Counted from the first letter of the stretch, positions 24,988 to 39,531 are shown. The stretch: 64,000 nt of DNA from Nautilus pompilius (GCA_018389105.1 JACATO010000648.1:868001-932000); one strand, 5' to 3'. The notes: generated by a model from the sequence alone, not told the origin. Numbers and translations are program-made.

Positions 24988-26133
24988 TATATTTATGAAG
25001 CCCCCCCTACGAACAATAAAGAAACGTTCTGAAGCCAACATAACAATTTAGAAATCAAAAGGATCAAACCTTTAAATTTTAAATCACTTTCTATTGAGAT
25101 TTTCAGTCAAATTCATCCATCAACGGAATAGTTACAACTATACAGATGGATCGGCAAAAAAAGCATCTAAAGATAAGGAGCCCCCAGTGGTTAGGGAATT
25201 ACAAGGTGATTTATATAGGTACCATTTCATTAACGACAAGGCAGAATTTGAAGCTCACAAAAAAAAAAAAGCAGTTAATATTTTACTTACAGATTTTACC
25301 GCTGACAAACAACAAACAGAACGGTATTTTCTTCAGATGTCTTGTTCGTGTTGAATTCCATTAAAGGTGAAGATTTAAACAACAATTGTTCTACAGAGAA
25401 ATCAGCGCGAGTAAGTTAGCCAGTGGAAGCGATGGAAATTTAAAAAAAAAGAACGGATTATCTGGAAAACAACGTAGCCAAGCACATCAGCTGAAACCTT
25501 TTACGGGGCCGAGACCATAGTTAAATTAAATACGGACAAAAGTGGATGGCTTCTCATAACTTCTGAGTTGGCACAGGCAACTAGCAACTATTACAGACCG
25601 GAACGGAGAAATCTGGTCGGCATCTTCCGACCGGAGATACAGGCATTGTGCTGCTGCCTGTTGGCTGTCAGCAGAGACGGGACTGCTTCAGATACTGCGT
25701 CAAGTGGAGACAACCCTGACGATCGAATTGCATAGGACCGCGCAAGATCTCGAAGGTGACGTCGACACGCGGTAGAGATTCGACTCAGTCGTTACTGCCT
25801 AACTAACGGACGGAACGAGCCCGTAGAAGATACGCGAGAACACCCCCCTCTTACTTCCTAATTTCAAAATCATAGATGTCAGCCTTCGCGCACCTATAGC
25901 GAGACGCTGCATCTTTTCTCTTAGTCTTCAGTAAAGGAAGACTGTAGAAAGATGCTGCCCCCTCATTTTTAACTATTTTAATCACGATGGCACGCGATAT
26001 TAACTTATTAAGATGGCAGGTGCGTTACTAATTATTCTATTCGTCAATTACCTACCTAACAGTCGAAACAAATATATACACACACTGCTTAAATAGAAGG
26101 GCCACCGAGGAAGCTACAAACAAGAACAAAAGC

Positions 26134-26168
<35 letters not shown>

Positions 26169-29100
26169 TGTGGTGGTGGGGAAATAACATCCGGATTATT
26201 TTCGCTAGAGTGGAGGATTACAAAACCGGACAAGTGCCTTTACGCTTCGCCTGTGCTGCAGCATTCGAACGGAGAAAAGGCGCGAGGACCGGCGACACTT
26301 GTCCAGCAGTAAATCTCGTTCCCGATATCAGCCGGGTAATGGTCCGTCTCCGCCGCTTCTGTCCACCGCACGCGCTCCGCCGACTCGAACGAGGTGGTCA
26401 CAGACGGTCATCTGATCCAGCCGCGCGTACCGCTCGCCGGACGGACCGCGTCCACAACCGGTTGTCGTCTACTTTCGATTTCTAGCAACACGCCGCTTAT
26501 TACTTCGCATTGGTTAGTTTGTTTTATCGCTTATTCGCGCGACTTCCGTTAGTGCAAACCTGAGCAAAGTTTAAGACATGTCCGAGAATTATTGCTGTGT
26601 TTTTTTTTTAAAGGGCCCACTGACCACTCAATAGGCCGAAATTAGGATGTCCCAGCCTCTCTTCGGAGCTGCGTCTGGAGGAGAGTTAGGAATAAAAGTC
26701 AGGTACAAACGTTGGAATCGCGCAACATGGGTGTGTGTGTGTGTGTTTGTTTGTTTTATCCGTTAGCCGAACCTAGGCATGCCGGAGAACAATGATGGCG
26801 TTATACGGTTAGCGAAAAGGTTGCCTCCCTTGTCGACCACCAGCTGTTTAGGTCGAGAATCCATTTTGTTAGTCGTAATTAAGACCAGCACAACGCGCAC
26901 GCGCGTTCCGACTAAGAATAATTACGAAAAATGGCACTCAATTTAATTAAAAGGGGTAATTAATGGGATTGGGGTTTTAATTAAAAGTATGAAGGAAAAT
27001 GCCATAGCCATCAACGATGAGTCAACACGGAAAACTTAAGTTAACTTGGTTGCTTGCTCCATTTTACAGGACACTATCTCTAATCGATATCGGTAATCGA
27101 ATTATTTTTTAAACCGATCTGTCGTCTAATAAATCACAGGGATCACACGTACTTTCTTTATCCGACCCTTGAACTTATCCAAACCGGGGAACTTGTGTAT
27201 ATTTATCTTTGTCTGTAGAGCATATTTAAGAAAACAGAAACAAAAACAAATGCAGACGGCGATCAAGGCGGGCTTAGCAGACAAATTGAAAGTAGTTATA
27301 CAGAGTAAGGATGATGGAATAGCGGTATTGTCACATTCCTACACAGTTATATTCAACTATTCGCAAGAACGTATTCTCACATTTTCTTCCGCATGCTTTA
27401 AATCATAAAGGAGACTGCCACTCAGACGCCATCTATAGAGAAGTGGTAGGCAGGCCTGACATTTCTTTCTTGGTAAGCAGCAAAATGTGAAAACAGAGGC
27501 GCAAGTAGCGCTGTCATTAAGCATTAGTCATGACGCCATTCTTCAGCCACCTGTGCCGTATTAGTTTATCGAGACCGTTTCCATACACTGCTTCTTCGTT
27601 GGTTAATAACTGAATAAGTGTGTAGATTATATGAGGGATTAATGCTTAATTTGGCGAGGACTAGGGTTCTAGCTATGCGCGCGACCGAGCTGGTCTTCAG
27701 ACCGGATGTGTAGCGGAAACCTTCAGTAGTTCTAACAAAAAAAAAAAAAAAAAAGGTCCTGTTTGGCCCCCTTTCCTATCTACAGCCGCCGGTCCTTACT
27801 ATCCCCTTCGGCCAGTTTCGGCCACAACTGAGCATCAGGTACCTTAAAACAAAAGCATCCTCGCCAGAATCCACCCCCCCCCCGCTTCTCTGCCCGGCGG
27901 GAGTCTGTTATCGCCCGTACACTTCTGGCCAAAAGAATGCTGACGAATTCAGAACTTCTCGTGTTGTATGTGGGGAATCTAGTGTTGCCCAGTCGCCGTG
28001 TGGCGTCGCGGCCGGTGGTTGGAGGGGATGAACAAAAAACACGAAATATTCCACGTCTCGATCCTTTTAAACTGATTGTTTTCTTTTTTTGGCCAATCTG
28101 ATTAGGGGTGAAAGAGTAACCGCGCAAAACCGGGGACTGACGGAACCCCTGTCCGGCGAGCACGTGGACGCCCGTGCGACACTTGTGACCCAGGACCGCT
28201 CACTTCTTCTTTACTTCCCGCCTTCTTAATTCGGCAACCACTTGAAATCCCCCTACGCGAGCTGCATGACAATGGCGTATTATAACGGCATCTACTCGCC
28301 CCCATTTATGGTTAATAATCGTCGCCGCCTGTAGTTCCAGCTTTTGAATCAGATACTGGGTTTTTCTATAGGTGTCCTAGCTACAAACTCCGATAGGCCG
28401 GCCATCAGGGCTGCCCCCGGCTTAGAACGAACCCGTTGTACGATTGAGTCAGTCATTTATTATTATTCAAATACTCTCCCCGTTATCTATTTGTTTTTTG
28501 TTTTTTTTTAATAATTAAGTTAATGCATTGATCAATTGGTCTTTTGGGACAATAGAACCTTACAATCTCGAAATAATAATAGACCGGAAATGATCTGATT
28601 TCCTTTTATTGTGGGGCAACATTAATTAACATTTTTCAGGAGTGGAGGGAAGTGTGTTGAGGAGGGGGCTGCAGCAACCGGGTTTTATAACCAAAGGGAT
28701 CAAGATGAGGAAAATTAAAATAATTTTTTTAAAAAGTGTGAGCTGGGGTCATCGGAAGAATATCAGTTGTGGCGGTGATGAACAATGGGCATAAAGGAAC
28801 GATGTCGTGCTGCGTGGTGAAGAAACAGGCTAAACCAACAAGGGAACGTGAGGGCCCCAGTAAACAAACCACGTGTACATCCTCGAGAGACAGAAAAGAA
28901 AATCCTTTGTACGCTGGGCTCGCGCGATCTGGTCTTTCGCGAGTAAAGCATCTACGTTGCTTGGTTACCGGCGATTTAAGTTCCTACGATATTTTGTCGC
29001 CGTCTTTTATTAGCAGGCCGTTTCCAATTACCGTTCTCTCCCCACCCCCCGCACGCAGACACACACACAACACCCGGGAGGGGTAGTGGTGGGGGGGGGG

Positions 29101-30617
29101 GGACTTGGCACTCCGCCCGGTGACATAATGGTCATTAATAATGACACGTCGCTACTTCCTACTCTTCAGATGCGGCGTCCGCGCTCGTAAAATCGAGACA
29201 GCGCGCGCCGACAAAGATAAGTCTCGCTCTAGGTGGCAATAAATTAACGAGACTATGACGTCTTCCGGTTAGTATGTTTAGTCCTCCTCCCCCCCCCGAC
29301 TACGACGTAGCTTTTCTTAATTGCATCGAATTAAACAATGCTGATCTGGATCAAATTATATTTAATTTTTTTTTAACCCTTCCTCATTCTAAAAGCCAGA
29401 GACGCCTGAAGCTTCATCGGATCCAGCAGGATTTTCAGCCATTGGTCGAAACAGATCTAACAGTGGGACTCCGGTGGCTATTTGCCGCACCGTACTATGG
29501 GAAAAATTATCGGTCGGATACTAGAATTGGCAAAAAAAGAAAGAGGGAAGCCGGGAAATTTCTGCCAAAACGAGAAACGCCACATTTAACGTCACTTTAG
29601 AAGATGTGGTACAAAGCAAAAGCTGTGATTAGTACCTGCTGATTTAAATCCGGCAAACATCGGTTTTAGCCGTAACTGGTTTCTCTAGTAAACAGTACCG
29701 ACAACTCTCGTGATCCCAGAGTAGATAACCGGAACTGCCACAGCAATTATTCCTTTTTCTTTAAAGTCATATAACAAAATATGCATTCAAATTCTATTTA
29801 GCTGAAAACATGGCAGATATACGATAAAGTTTTGATTCAGGCCAGGAGGAAAAATGTGGAGAGACAGAGGTATTGTGAAAGACAAAAGAAGCTGGAACAT
29901 TTAGACTTTTTAATTTTTTTAGCTACATAACTTCATTGTATTTAGTTTGTTTTATAATCAAGTTTTTAAAATGGCGTTTCTCTCTTACGGGGTCCATATT
30001 CACCTGAGGGCCGACGGTTTTGATATCAGTAGGTGTTGGTTATCGTACCTACTGGGTTAAACCGTATAGATGGTAGAATCTCAGCGTGTAAACATACTAA
30101 TTAGATTGTCTCGTCTGACTTCTGGAGATCTTTTACGGTTATTTCAATCAGCAAACTCTTCGTTTAGAGTCCGGCTCCGCTCCATATTTATGGAGTCTGA
30201 CATGACTTAGCGAAGAGGAAAAGGACAATGTAAGGGAATCTGGGTTCTTCGTGCGGGAAAGGGCGCCGCTCAGGAGCACATATCAGTTTTCCAGTCAACG
30301 GTTCAATCTAATCATTCAAAGAAACCTAAATGTGTCTTTTGTTTGTGACTTGGCGCGGCAACTTCCAGTAGATTAGACTTGGTTTGGATTAGCTATTTTA
30401 CACGAAAACACTCGGCTGAAATTCTATGAAGAGAAAGAAAACAAAGATCCCGCGGACCTTATACAATTCTCCTCCGAATGTCTAGCAGAATACATTCATT
30501 GCAAGACACATCCGCACTCTTAAATTTTTCCAACTTCATTTCCCCCCCTCTCTCTGATTCGTCATCTTAATTTCCTTCTTCACCTTTTTTGCCCTTTCTC
30601 CGTATTACTAATTTAGA

Positions 30618-30648
<31 letters not shown>

Positions 30649-31129
30649 TTTAAAGATGTAGGGAACATTTCTAAGTCAGTCAAGTCATCCCTTTATTCCC
30701 TTGGCAATAAAGGAAATTAGAAATTTCTGTGCGCGCGTGGTTATCAAATTTGTAGTGAAATGTATCAATACTGAAGCCAACAAATGCAAACGCTTTTTTT
30801 TTTAATTTAAAAAAAATCCGTATTAATTTAAATGCTTGCAAACCAACTTTAGTTTGAGAAACCAACATAAAATGTTTAGAGGCTGAAGCCATTTTTTTCT
30901 AATGACCGAACGTCACTGTGACGTCATTTATAAAAAAGAGGCCCTAGGAGGTTATCAAGTACCGCCATTTCTTTCTTAAGCTGACGTTAGGTCACGTGGG
31001 CTTTTAATGATCTTATTGTTTTGTAAGTATAATCTATCCAATGTCAGAAGACGTAGGCAAGACAAATAGGTTGTGAAGTCTATTTCGATCGTGACACTGA
31101 TCATTGAGTCTTGTTTTTTTTTTTAAGTT

Positions 31130-32230
31130 ACGTAAAAACTGGGATCAAAATTTTACTGGTGAGCAAAGAGAGATGGTTATTGGTTTTAAAAGGTCACGAG
31201 ATGTAAACGAATGGTATCGAATCATTTGTTAGCAAAATCTGATACACGTGCGTACTATGTCAGCATCCGGTCGTAAAAACTATTCCAGGGGGAGTATGAC
31301 TGAATTCTGGAAAAACTAGATCAGGCTGATTGCAGGAAGAAATATTAATGGTGCTGTGTGTATAGTATTTCCTACAGTGCGATGAGTTACGTAAACCCTG
31401 AGATGATGGAAAGAGATATCTGAAATGCTACAACGCGGAAGCACGCCACGGAACACCGAATAACAGCCAGTGATTATCTGGTTATGAACACAAGGTATTT
31501 ACCCTGCAGTGACCACCATAGATCATCGTGCAGACGCCAAGACCGACAACTGACTTTTAGGGCATTGCGCCTTCTCTCGCTGAACGAGTAAGAGCTGCAT
31601 TGAACGGTGAAACAGGAAATTTGTCAAAACCACTACATAAACAATTAGAAATCACTTCTATGCTGTCAGTCTTAGTCTTGGAGCCTGACGAACTCGCATT
31701 GTTCTCCACTGACAGACAGTAGGTCACTCACTTATTATTTTCTCCAACGAGTCGAGGCAGAGGCGACGTCGAGGGGAGCGGTACTACACTATTCCAATAT
31801 GGACGGAGATCGGTTATGGTGTGGGGTGACATCCTCCTTGCCCAGGATGACCTACACACCGACAAGGGTCGTGTGACAAACGCTTACTATTTCGACACGA
31901 TTGAAGTTCGCGCTGTGCCCTTTTCCAGACGTCACGGCGCCGGTTTCATATTCCAGAGCGACAAAATTCCCAGGCTCACCGACAAGAATCGTCGTCGACC
32001 ACCTCGAGAATGTGCAGATACACGCCCCACCACGGCCAGCTGGCGACCTTTCACGGGCAGACCTGTCAGACAGCGTGCGCAGCCTCCAGGTGACCTCCAA
32101 GAGCTGGACACGTCGCTCGCTGCATAGCTTGTCTAAATATTGTTACTGACAGGTGTTAACTCTGGTGCTGCGTTCCTCGAACGAGCACTACAACATTTGT
32201 GACGATGCAACATCGTGACCGGATGCTGAG
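31130..32230 (+). pseudogene. Tc1/mariner transposase relic A
   Basis: Fragments of a Tc1/mariner (DDE) transposase in order: FSNES at about 31739-31753 where the family has FSDES, then SVMVWGDI (31811-31834, family SVMVWGGI), then GAGFIFQSD (31939-31965, family FIFQQDN), then a frame change into a weakened segment like the WPARSPDLNP block at about 32000-32110. At least one frameshift and several stops separate these. The first catalytic aspartate is replaced by asparagine, and no terminal inverted repeats were located. The element is dead. Bounds are approximate. Confidence 0.7.
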
Positions 32231-33103
32231 ATTAAAACGCACGTGTACCAGGCTCTCGTTTGTTTATAGGTAGTACACGATCAAGTTTTCCTTTTTGACT
32301 TACCATCTAATTAAACAAAAATCTCGTGGTCGTGAGACAACAAACTTTTCAGACCTAACCCTTTCTTACCGTAAACATCTAAGGGAGACAGCCATTTAGA
32401 TATTATTTATTCGTTTATCCATTTATTTTAAGGAAGCGGTTTATTAATTTATAAAAAAAAAAAATTATCCTGGTAATTGACTTCAGAGTATTGAATTACC
32501 GGCTATTTAAAGGGTAACTGGGATAACTGAGAATGTTTCTCAGTGGGAGCACAGACCTCGTTTACTCTTGATGTGAACAGCTTCTGTACCACCAATAAGA
32601 AGCAGGAGGTTGTTGTATAGAGGGCCGTCCGTATCCGTCCGAATTGTGGGCTTAGTGTGGACCTGGATTATTTTCGGTACTCGAGCGTGAAGGTTTTCCT
32701 TCAGTTTCTCTTTGTCCTGACTTCCTGAGTAAGAAAAGACGGCAGCAGCAGCAGCAGCTAATAGCTGTTTCCGATCTCGGTGAATAAGTCGTCGCTCGCT
32801 GGTCTCGTCATATGTAGCCCGGTGACTCAGTTCTTTCCCTCCTCCCCAGCCATGCCACTGTCTTCTAGCATCTGCTCCTGTCGCTGTACCAGTCCGTTAA
32901 CCGGCTACCAACAACTTTCTTTCTCGTTTAACTACCCGCCAACCAGCCGATCGATCACGCGCGCATTTCTGTCCTTGTCCTGCCAAAAATTTGCTGTCTG
33001 ACAAGAAGCCAGTCTGTCTCCCCCTCACCCACCACGAGATTCCTTTTGGTCAACCAGATTTCAGCCGAGGTCTTCCGAAGCGGACAAGAAATTATACTTC
33101 ACG

Positions 33104-33350
33104 AGTAAAATAAATGATCGGCGGCGTGGCCTAACGGGTAGCAAGTTAGCTTGTGAACTGGAGGGTTGCGGGTTCGATCCCCGGTGGGGTCGGAGGTGCG
33201 TGCTGCTGCTGACATTCACTTACCCCCTGCCAACTCGCACGGGCCAGCCGCGGCAGGGTTTGGCCCATTAATCCCCATGAAATCTGCGGAAGGCCTGTCC
33301 AACAACGGACTTAAACTGGCTGATGACATAACATAACAGTAAAATAAATG
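33104..33350 (+). mobile_element. Complete tRNA-derived SINE with perfect 13-bp target-site duplication
   Basis: The element itself spans 33117-33337 (221 bp). Its head carries A box TGGCCTAACGG (33127-33137) and B box GGTTCGATCCC (33171-33181) in tRNA-like spacing. A GC-rich body follows, and the tail ends with the simple repeat gacataacataac. It is flanked on both sides by AGTAAAATAAATG (33104-33116 and 33338-33350) without mismatch. This shows target-primed insertion by a LINE-type machinery and suggests a fairly recent event. The body should be repeated elsewhere in this genome. Confidence 0.92.
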
Positions 33351-33359
33351 CTATATGTA

Positions 33360-34120
33360 TAAGACGGTGAAAAACAGTAGAGTGGATGATTTCGACAAGG
33401 AGAGAAGTGGTAATGGACTTCTATAGAAAACAGGCTGGGTATCTATCGTCCACTAACTCAAGAACGGTTATAAAAAAAATAATGGAATCTGGAGAAAGCA
33501 TAAGCAAGACAACAGTGAGGTGAGCCATGAATCCGTATCCGATATCATCAAGAATTTCCGATCGCGTCGAAACTCTGATGATCAGCAGATCGGGGTCTCC
33601 AGCCTGCGTGATCCTCGTAAGATCTCAAACCAGCTGAATGAGTCCAGAGTTGCTGCTGCTGAGAGAGAATTTGCTGTCAGAGAACCTAGAAGGCTGGAGT
33701 GGGCCAAGAAGTGCACGATTCAGGGTTAAACTATTTGGTAACAAGAAGAGTGTTGGCGTTGAAGAGGACGAGATTCTAAACTGTGCTGTTCCTACTTAGA
33801 GGGAAAAGATCGATGGATAGGGCTGCTGTTGTTACGGCCATGCGTCCTCGGTGGACGTACAATGAATAGAAGAAGCCACAAACAAGAATTGCAATGACTC
33901 GAAACACACTTCCAGTATGTGCAAGGGCTACTTGACCAAAAGGGCAACAGAAGGTGTCTTAACAGTGAAGGTGGCCTGCCACGAGCCCTAATCTAAACCC
34001 TGCCGAGGATATTAGGAACCACTTAGATACCAATTTGAAGATCGTCTAAAGTGGAAAAACTTTGACTCAAACTATGTCAGACCGATTACTGAGTCGGTGC
34101 TGGAGCGCTGCACTGTAGCA
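33360..34120 (+). pseudogene. Tc1-like transposase relic B
   Basis: This region, directly after the SINE, has residual Tc1 features in broken frames. The clearest is WPATSPNLNPAED at 33972-34010, equal to the WPARSPDLNPIE block that carries the catalytic glutamate (present). Upstream, 33480-33725 resembles the N-terminal DNA-binding region in a 69-codon open piece. Stops and frameshifts interrupt the rest. No inverted repeats were recognised. A non-functional copy, older than the SINE beside it. Confidence 0.65.
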
Positions 34121-35419
34121 GCATTCGTAATAAATAATGGCACATTGACTGTTAGTCGCAGAGATTTTGATTCTGTACCTTTTCACTTTCTACAAATGAC
34201 ACATTTATGTATTTACTTTTTAAGAGCTCGCAGTTGCCTCCCTTCGACACTGACCCAGTTGGGGGCGCGGGGCAATTATTTTCTCTTTTTCAAAAAAAAG
34301 AAATTCCGGTGAAATAATTTTGACAAGCAGGGTATTTATTTTCTTTTCGACAGGTATCAGTCGACTTTCGAGAAAAACAACAACATTGCCAGGAAATCAC
34401 AGAATAATTTTTATTTTTTTTCAAAAATGGCTGTTATATTTTCAATCTTATCCAATTTATCTAAGGAAATATTTTATTTAAAAAAGAAAACAAACAACAA
34501 CAACGAACTTGATATAAGTACATTCTATCTCCATGGAAACCCGATAGATGGTGGCAAAAATTGGCTTGAAGCCTTTTGGTGGATGAGAAGGTTAACAACT
34601 CTGCAACGGGCTCTCGGCTCCTCACCACTTATATTTATCTTTGCCCACGACCTGCGCCACGCTGTGGTTACGGCTCCTCTACGGTATACCGCCGCATTCT
34701 TTCTTTGTTCGCTTTACTCGACCGATCAGCTAATCGATATCGAACGATTTGGTGCCGAAATCGACCTGCTTTGTTAGTAACTCGCTTCGGCGCTCAATCT
34801 CTGTCTTCGGTTTTCAATTAAAGCGCTAGCTGGGAATGGCCAATCCATCTTATTCCATTATGACTGGTAGGCTGGATAAAGCCCGTTAACGATACCTCAC
34901 AGCTGCTGGCTGCTGCTACAACGGCAAATTCAGCATCCAGAGCCGAAATTTCATACGAGCGGTCGTACAAACCACGAAACCGAAACTTTGTATAGCTAAC
35001 AGGTGTCACACGGTCATTAGAACAAGGGGCGGGCTGGCTTACAATATTATAAACAAATTATTTTGTTTGTATTCGTCTCTCTCTCTCTCTCTTCCACCAT
35101 TGATGCTAAAATCTGCAAGTCTGCTCCTTTCAGACTTTTCTTTGTTTTGTATGCTAAATTTACGCATATGGCCTCCACATTTAGCTAATTTTCATGCAGT
35201 TGGAAGGTGTTTTAAAATATTTGAACGGTTTTATCAAATTTGTTGTTTGTTTGTTTTTAATTAAAAGTGAGGCATAAACATCAAAAGAACTCGACGCCTG
35301 CTTTGGGTTGAAGATCCGTCCTCGACCTATTGCACAGCGATCACACATGACTCAAAAACAAGATTAGAAACTGGCGAATGGATACCAGTGGCAATAATTA
35401 GCCAGTTCATTGCGCCATT

Positions 35420-35452
<33 letters not shown>

Positions 35453-36199
35453 CAGTTCATGCGTTTGGCAAACTGGGGGCAATTGTGTGAATTTAGCAAG
35501 TAAATAGCAAATATTTTTCTTTCAAGTTTTCCACAGAAGAAAATATATATATATTTTTTTGTTCCGGTGCCTCGTTCTCAACTGTTTTCACAAGTGTCGG
35601 GAATTCTGGGAGTCCAAAATTTCGACTATAACGTCTCGCGTTACGGTCTGTTGTTGTTGTTGTTGTTGTTTTCACGAAGTTATAAAAAAAACTATATTTT
35701 GTTTTTCACAAGTTCCAATGAAATTTTACTGCATCGTCCTGCTGACCCGTTTATGACAGAGATCAGCAAATAACAGCATGGCGGCGGTTTGTTTCCTGAA
35801 TATAGCAAACGCCAGGGTCCATATTTGACGCAGTAGATACGGCGTGTCCATATTGTCCGCATGGACGGTTACCGTGGCCTCAAGGTGTAAAATCTGATCC
35901 ATTATTCCCCCAACAACAAAACCGGGTGTAAGATTAGAGGGTGACAACCTTTTTTCTGAAAAAAACTGAAATTTATCCATTATTATGACGACGTAAACTG
36001 TCCGTTCAGGGAGTTGGCTGAGAGAGATCGAACACAGACTCTCAAGTTCCAATCTTGCCCTTCAAAAAAAAAAAAAAAAGAGGGGAGGGAGTGAGTAATA
36101 ATACCCGCTTTTAAAAAAAACCCGTAAAATATCCTTTTTTAAATTTTAAAATAATTCTCGCCTGACGGCCTTGGAAGATTGAGAAATTCCTGGAATCCA

Positions 36200-36232
<33 letters not shown>

Positions 36233-39200
36233 CAGAGAGAGAGAGAGGGAGAGAGAGACAGAGAGAGAGAGGGAGAGGGAGAGATGGGAGAGGGAGAGAA
36301 AGACAGAGAGAGAGAGAGAGATGGAGAACATTCGAGAAAGAGGCGGCTACGAGTAAATAACCAGTAGCGAGACCTGATTCAGTGAAAGTAAAACCGCAGC
36401 ACCCGGTGCGAAGGGGTTAATGGCTGAGATCGCTGTAAAATGGAGAGATGGATTTTTTTTTTTTTAAAGAATATTCGTTCGATTTGCCCTGTGAGCCCCG
36501 CTCCACCAGCGCCTTACACAATGGGCGTTTTAAAGGAAGGAACCCCATCTGGATCCTTCCTGCGTGGCCCGGTGTAAACACTCACCGGGGAAGGCGCCAC
36601 GGTGTAATTTACTGTATCGAGAGAGAAAAAAAATGTAAATGGCTTCCCGGGGCCCGCGCGGATAGCTCGCGCACGGGAATTTACACACGTGAGAGATTAT
36701 ATCGTCAGCGGGCGAGAGAGTGGATTTAACAACCCTCCCTACTCTTCTCCCTCTCTCTCTCTCTCTCTGGCTTCCTTCGCGCTCCTTAATTCGCCTGTTC
36801 AACATCTTTAGAACCCAACGTATCTGCTCCGTTCGGCTCGTACCAAGATCGGGTTTCTAGCGGCTGCTAGAATGCAAAACTATTGATTCCTGGGAATGGA
36901 ATCAACTCCCACCCACCCACCCACCCACCCGGCCCCTTCTTGACGATCTGTGATGCCAGCTTCAATATACTAAAGGCCCGGAGACGCATATGCATGAGTG
37001 GATTTTCCTGCTATCGCTCTTACGATGGGGTGAGGAGGGACGACGGAACGGCCGAGCGGCGGTTCCAAGCCCTTCGGATACTTCACGAACTTCAGGTTGT
37101 CCACGATTTACATATCCGGCCGGTGACCATCGCTGGAAATACACCACCGACCGGACTGGGCGTACAGATTTCCCGAGAAAATGATGCTGGCCGAGACTGG
37201 GTTAACCCGTACAGCCGGCGGGGTGCGTGGTCTTTATAGACGGGTGAAGGCAATCCCATTAGTTCGCACGTGGTTCTGGAGGAGAGGAGGGGTTGGCGAA
37301 GGTGTCCACAACAGCCAGCCGGTCGGCTACCGAGCAGGACGAACTCAGGGAGCAGTGATGTAGCTGAAGCAGATCTTGCGTTCATCGATGGACGACGTCT
37401 AAGTTCTGCGATCCTTGAAAACCCTGCCGGCCCTGGTATTCGATTAAAGGAATCTCGACAAAGTCCCGGAGCAAGACTAACACTGGGGAGAGCCCGGATC
37501 CCCCCCCCTCCCCAGTCTAGGAGTCACGAGGTCATGGGCAAACCAGCATCTGAGGATCTGACATCTTTAAGAGAAGCCACAGCTATTTGATTTCACAAAG
37601 GGAAAGCTTTATTTGTCCCTACCTGTTGTCGTCGGTACGTTTGGGAGGAAATTAAATGGTTAAGGGGTTACTGGTGACCGACCCTTTGTGGTGGATTTTA
37701 TCTCTGTTTTAATCAATTTATTTAATTTTTTTAGTGTCGTTTTTTTTCACTTTAACACCGTTCACGTTTTTAAGCCGTCATCGACTCGGTCTGTCTGGCG
37801 ATAACTCTGGGCCTCGTGACGACATTCGATCCGCTGTCGTCTGCTTATCGTACTCCTCCTACATAGTTATACCGCCCACAGCGGTCAAACACCCAATTTA
37901 ATGCCGGTGCACGCTTGGAAATGCTATCAAAGCACCCACACACCCCTCCTCCTCCTCCTCCTCCTCATCCTCCGCTGTCCAACAGAAATCTCCTTAAAGT
38001 TTTATCTCCGACAGATCCGCCTTCCATCTGTACTATATTTATTATCTTTATCGCCCGCCATCGCCGTTCCGAAATCTTCCGACCCCCTCCCGTCCCTCTC
38101 CGGTCTCTTTTTGTGGGGGGGGAGGGGTGTCCAACCCTTAAACAAAAACATGAGCCATTATACGTTTGTGTGTGTGGGAGGCTTAGATAGGAAACTGCAG
38201 GTGTTAGCAGTTTCTTAACGACATATGTATAAGTAGGGTTCATTCTAAGGCTACCACCTATTTTATCATCACGCCTCTCTCTCTCTCTCGTGCGCGGCGA
38301 GTTTGCTCAAAAGCTTCTTTGTTTACGGAATCTGTCCGTGTGAAATGCAAATAATAAAAAAAAAAAAGGGGTTCAATCTAAAATGTAAAGGAAAAAAAAT
38401 TCAATTAAAAACTTCTTTTTTTTTCCCCCTCACTTTTCTTTACATAGGATGTCAAAAGCATCGCCTATCCCTCGGAATAAAAAGAACAACTTCTTTCATT
38501 CGCACACGAAATACAGCGACCAGAAATCAATTGTTGGTGGCATGGACCTTTTTTTTTTTCTTTTTCTTTTTGTAATGTCGGAAAACCGTTTTCGCCAAGC
38601 GGTTCTACTTCGTTAGCATCTCGCGGTTCGATATCGAATATCGACGCACCGTATCTAGGACTTCCGCTCGCCAGCTCAGCTAATCGCGTCCAAGCTGACG
38701 GCGAGTGTCTGACGTTGCGGTCACGTGATTGTTGGTTGGGCTCGCATGAGAATCGAGGCCGCAGTCTGCTGTTTTACTCTCGACTCTTTTAACCCCCCCC
38801 CCTCTTTTTCGATTTTGGCAATTACCGTACATTTACTGGATAATTCAGGTTATACTGCTGCCGAACAACCATTACCTTAAAAAATCACAGAAAATAGAAC
38901 CATTTTGGAAATAACCCGGATATGGTAATTGTCCCCCCCCCTTTACAACTGTTTTTCTTTCTTTCTCTCTTGGAAAAAGAGGGGGCTGTTTTCCCAGAAA
39001 CAGCCGGGCTAAGAGCATAATTGGTGACTCGGGAACGATTGGTAAATTTTCGTTCGGCTAGTAAATTTGACCTCGCGGTGGATGGTGGGAGAGCCCAGAA
39101 GTGACAACAGAGATTTAAGATGGCGCGGATTTTTTTAACGAGACTTCTCTCTGTTAAGCAGACAAATACCACGATTCCGCCAGTTCGCAGCTCGCCGCCA

Positions 39201-39355
39201 CACCATTACGAGAATTATTTTCGGTATTTTGCGAGTGACCTTTAATTCCGGTCCCGAAGTGGGGGCCCCTTTTGTTTTGCTTTTTAAAGGACGCCCGCGT
39301 CCCCTGCCAGCCTGGAGAAAGAACAAAGGAACACACCAACTTTACATAAAGTCGC

Positions 39356-39531
39356 GCCCCTTTAAGGGCCGGGACACACCCGTTATTTCTGGGATCCGCG
39401 CCCCTTTAAGTGCCGGGACACGCCCGTTATTTCTGGGATCCGAGCCCCTTTAAGTGCCGGGACACGCCCGTTATTTCTGGGATCCGAGCCCCTTTAAGGG
39501 CCGGGACACACCCGTTATTTCTGGGATCCGC
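39356..39531 (+). repeat. Minisatellite, four copies of a 44-bp unit
   Basis: Units starting gcccctttaag begin at 39356, 39400, 39444 and 39488, exactly 44 bp apart, each ending with ctgggatccg. Copies alternate at two positions (aaggg/aagtg, acacacc/acacgcc): copies 1 and 4 share one form, 2 and 3 the other. A partial fifth copy is cut at 39534. Confidence 0.95.

Noticed and set aside
25094..25354. YTDGSA (about 25139-25156), similar to the RNase H motif of retrotransposons
   Set aside because: Only six residues match, and neither upstream reverse transcriptase motifs nor the later RNase H residues are visible. Chance is likely.
26138..26485. 115-codon frame beginning with Cys-Val repeats
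   Set aside because: It starts in a (GT)n microsatellite and continues in CpG-rich sequence without any recognisable domain.
36883..37590. Several overlapping frames of 60-118 codons on both strands
   Set aside because: No frame shows a domain or exon-type boundaries; moderately GC-rich intron sequence is enough to explain them.
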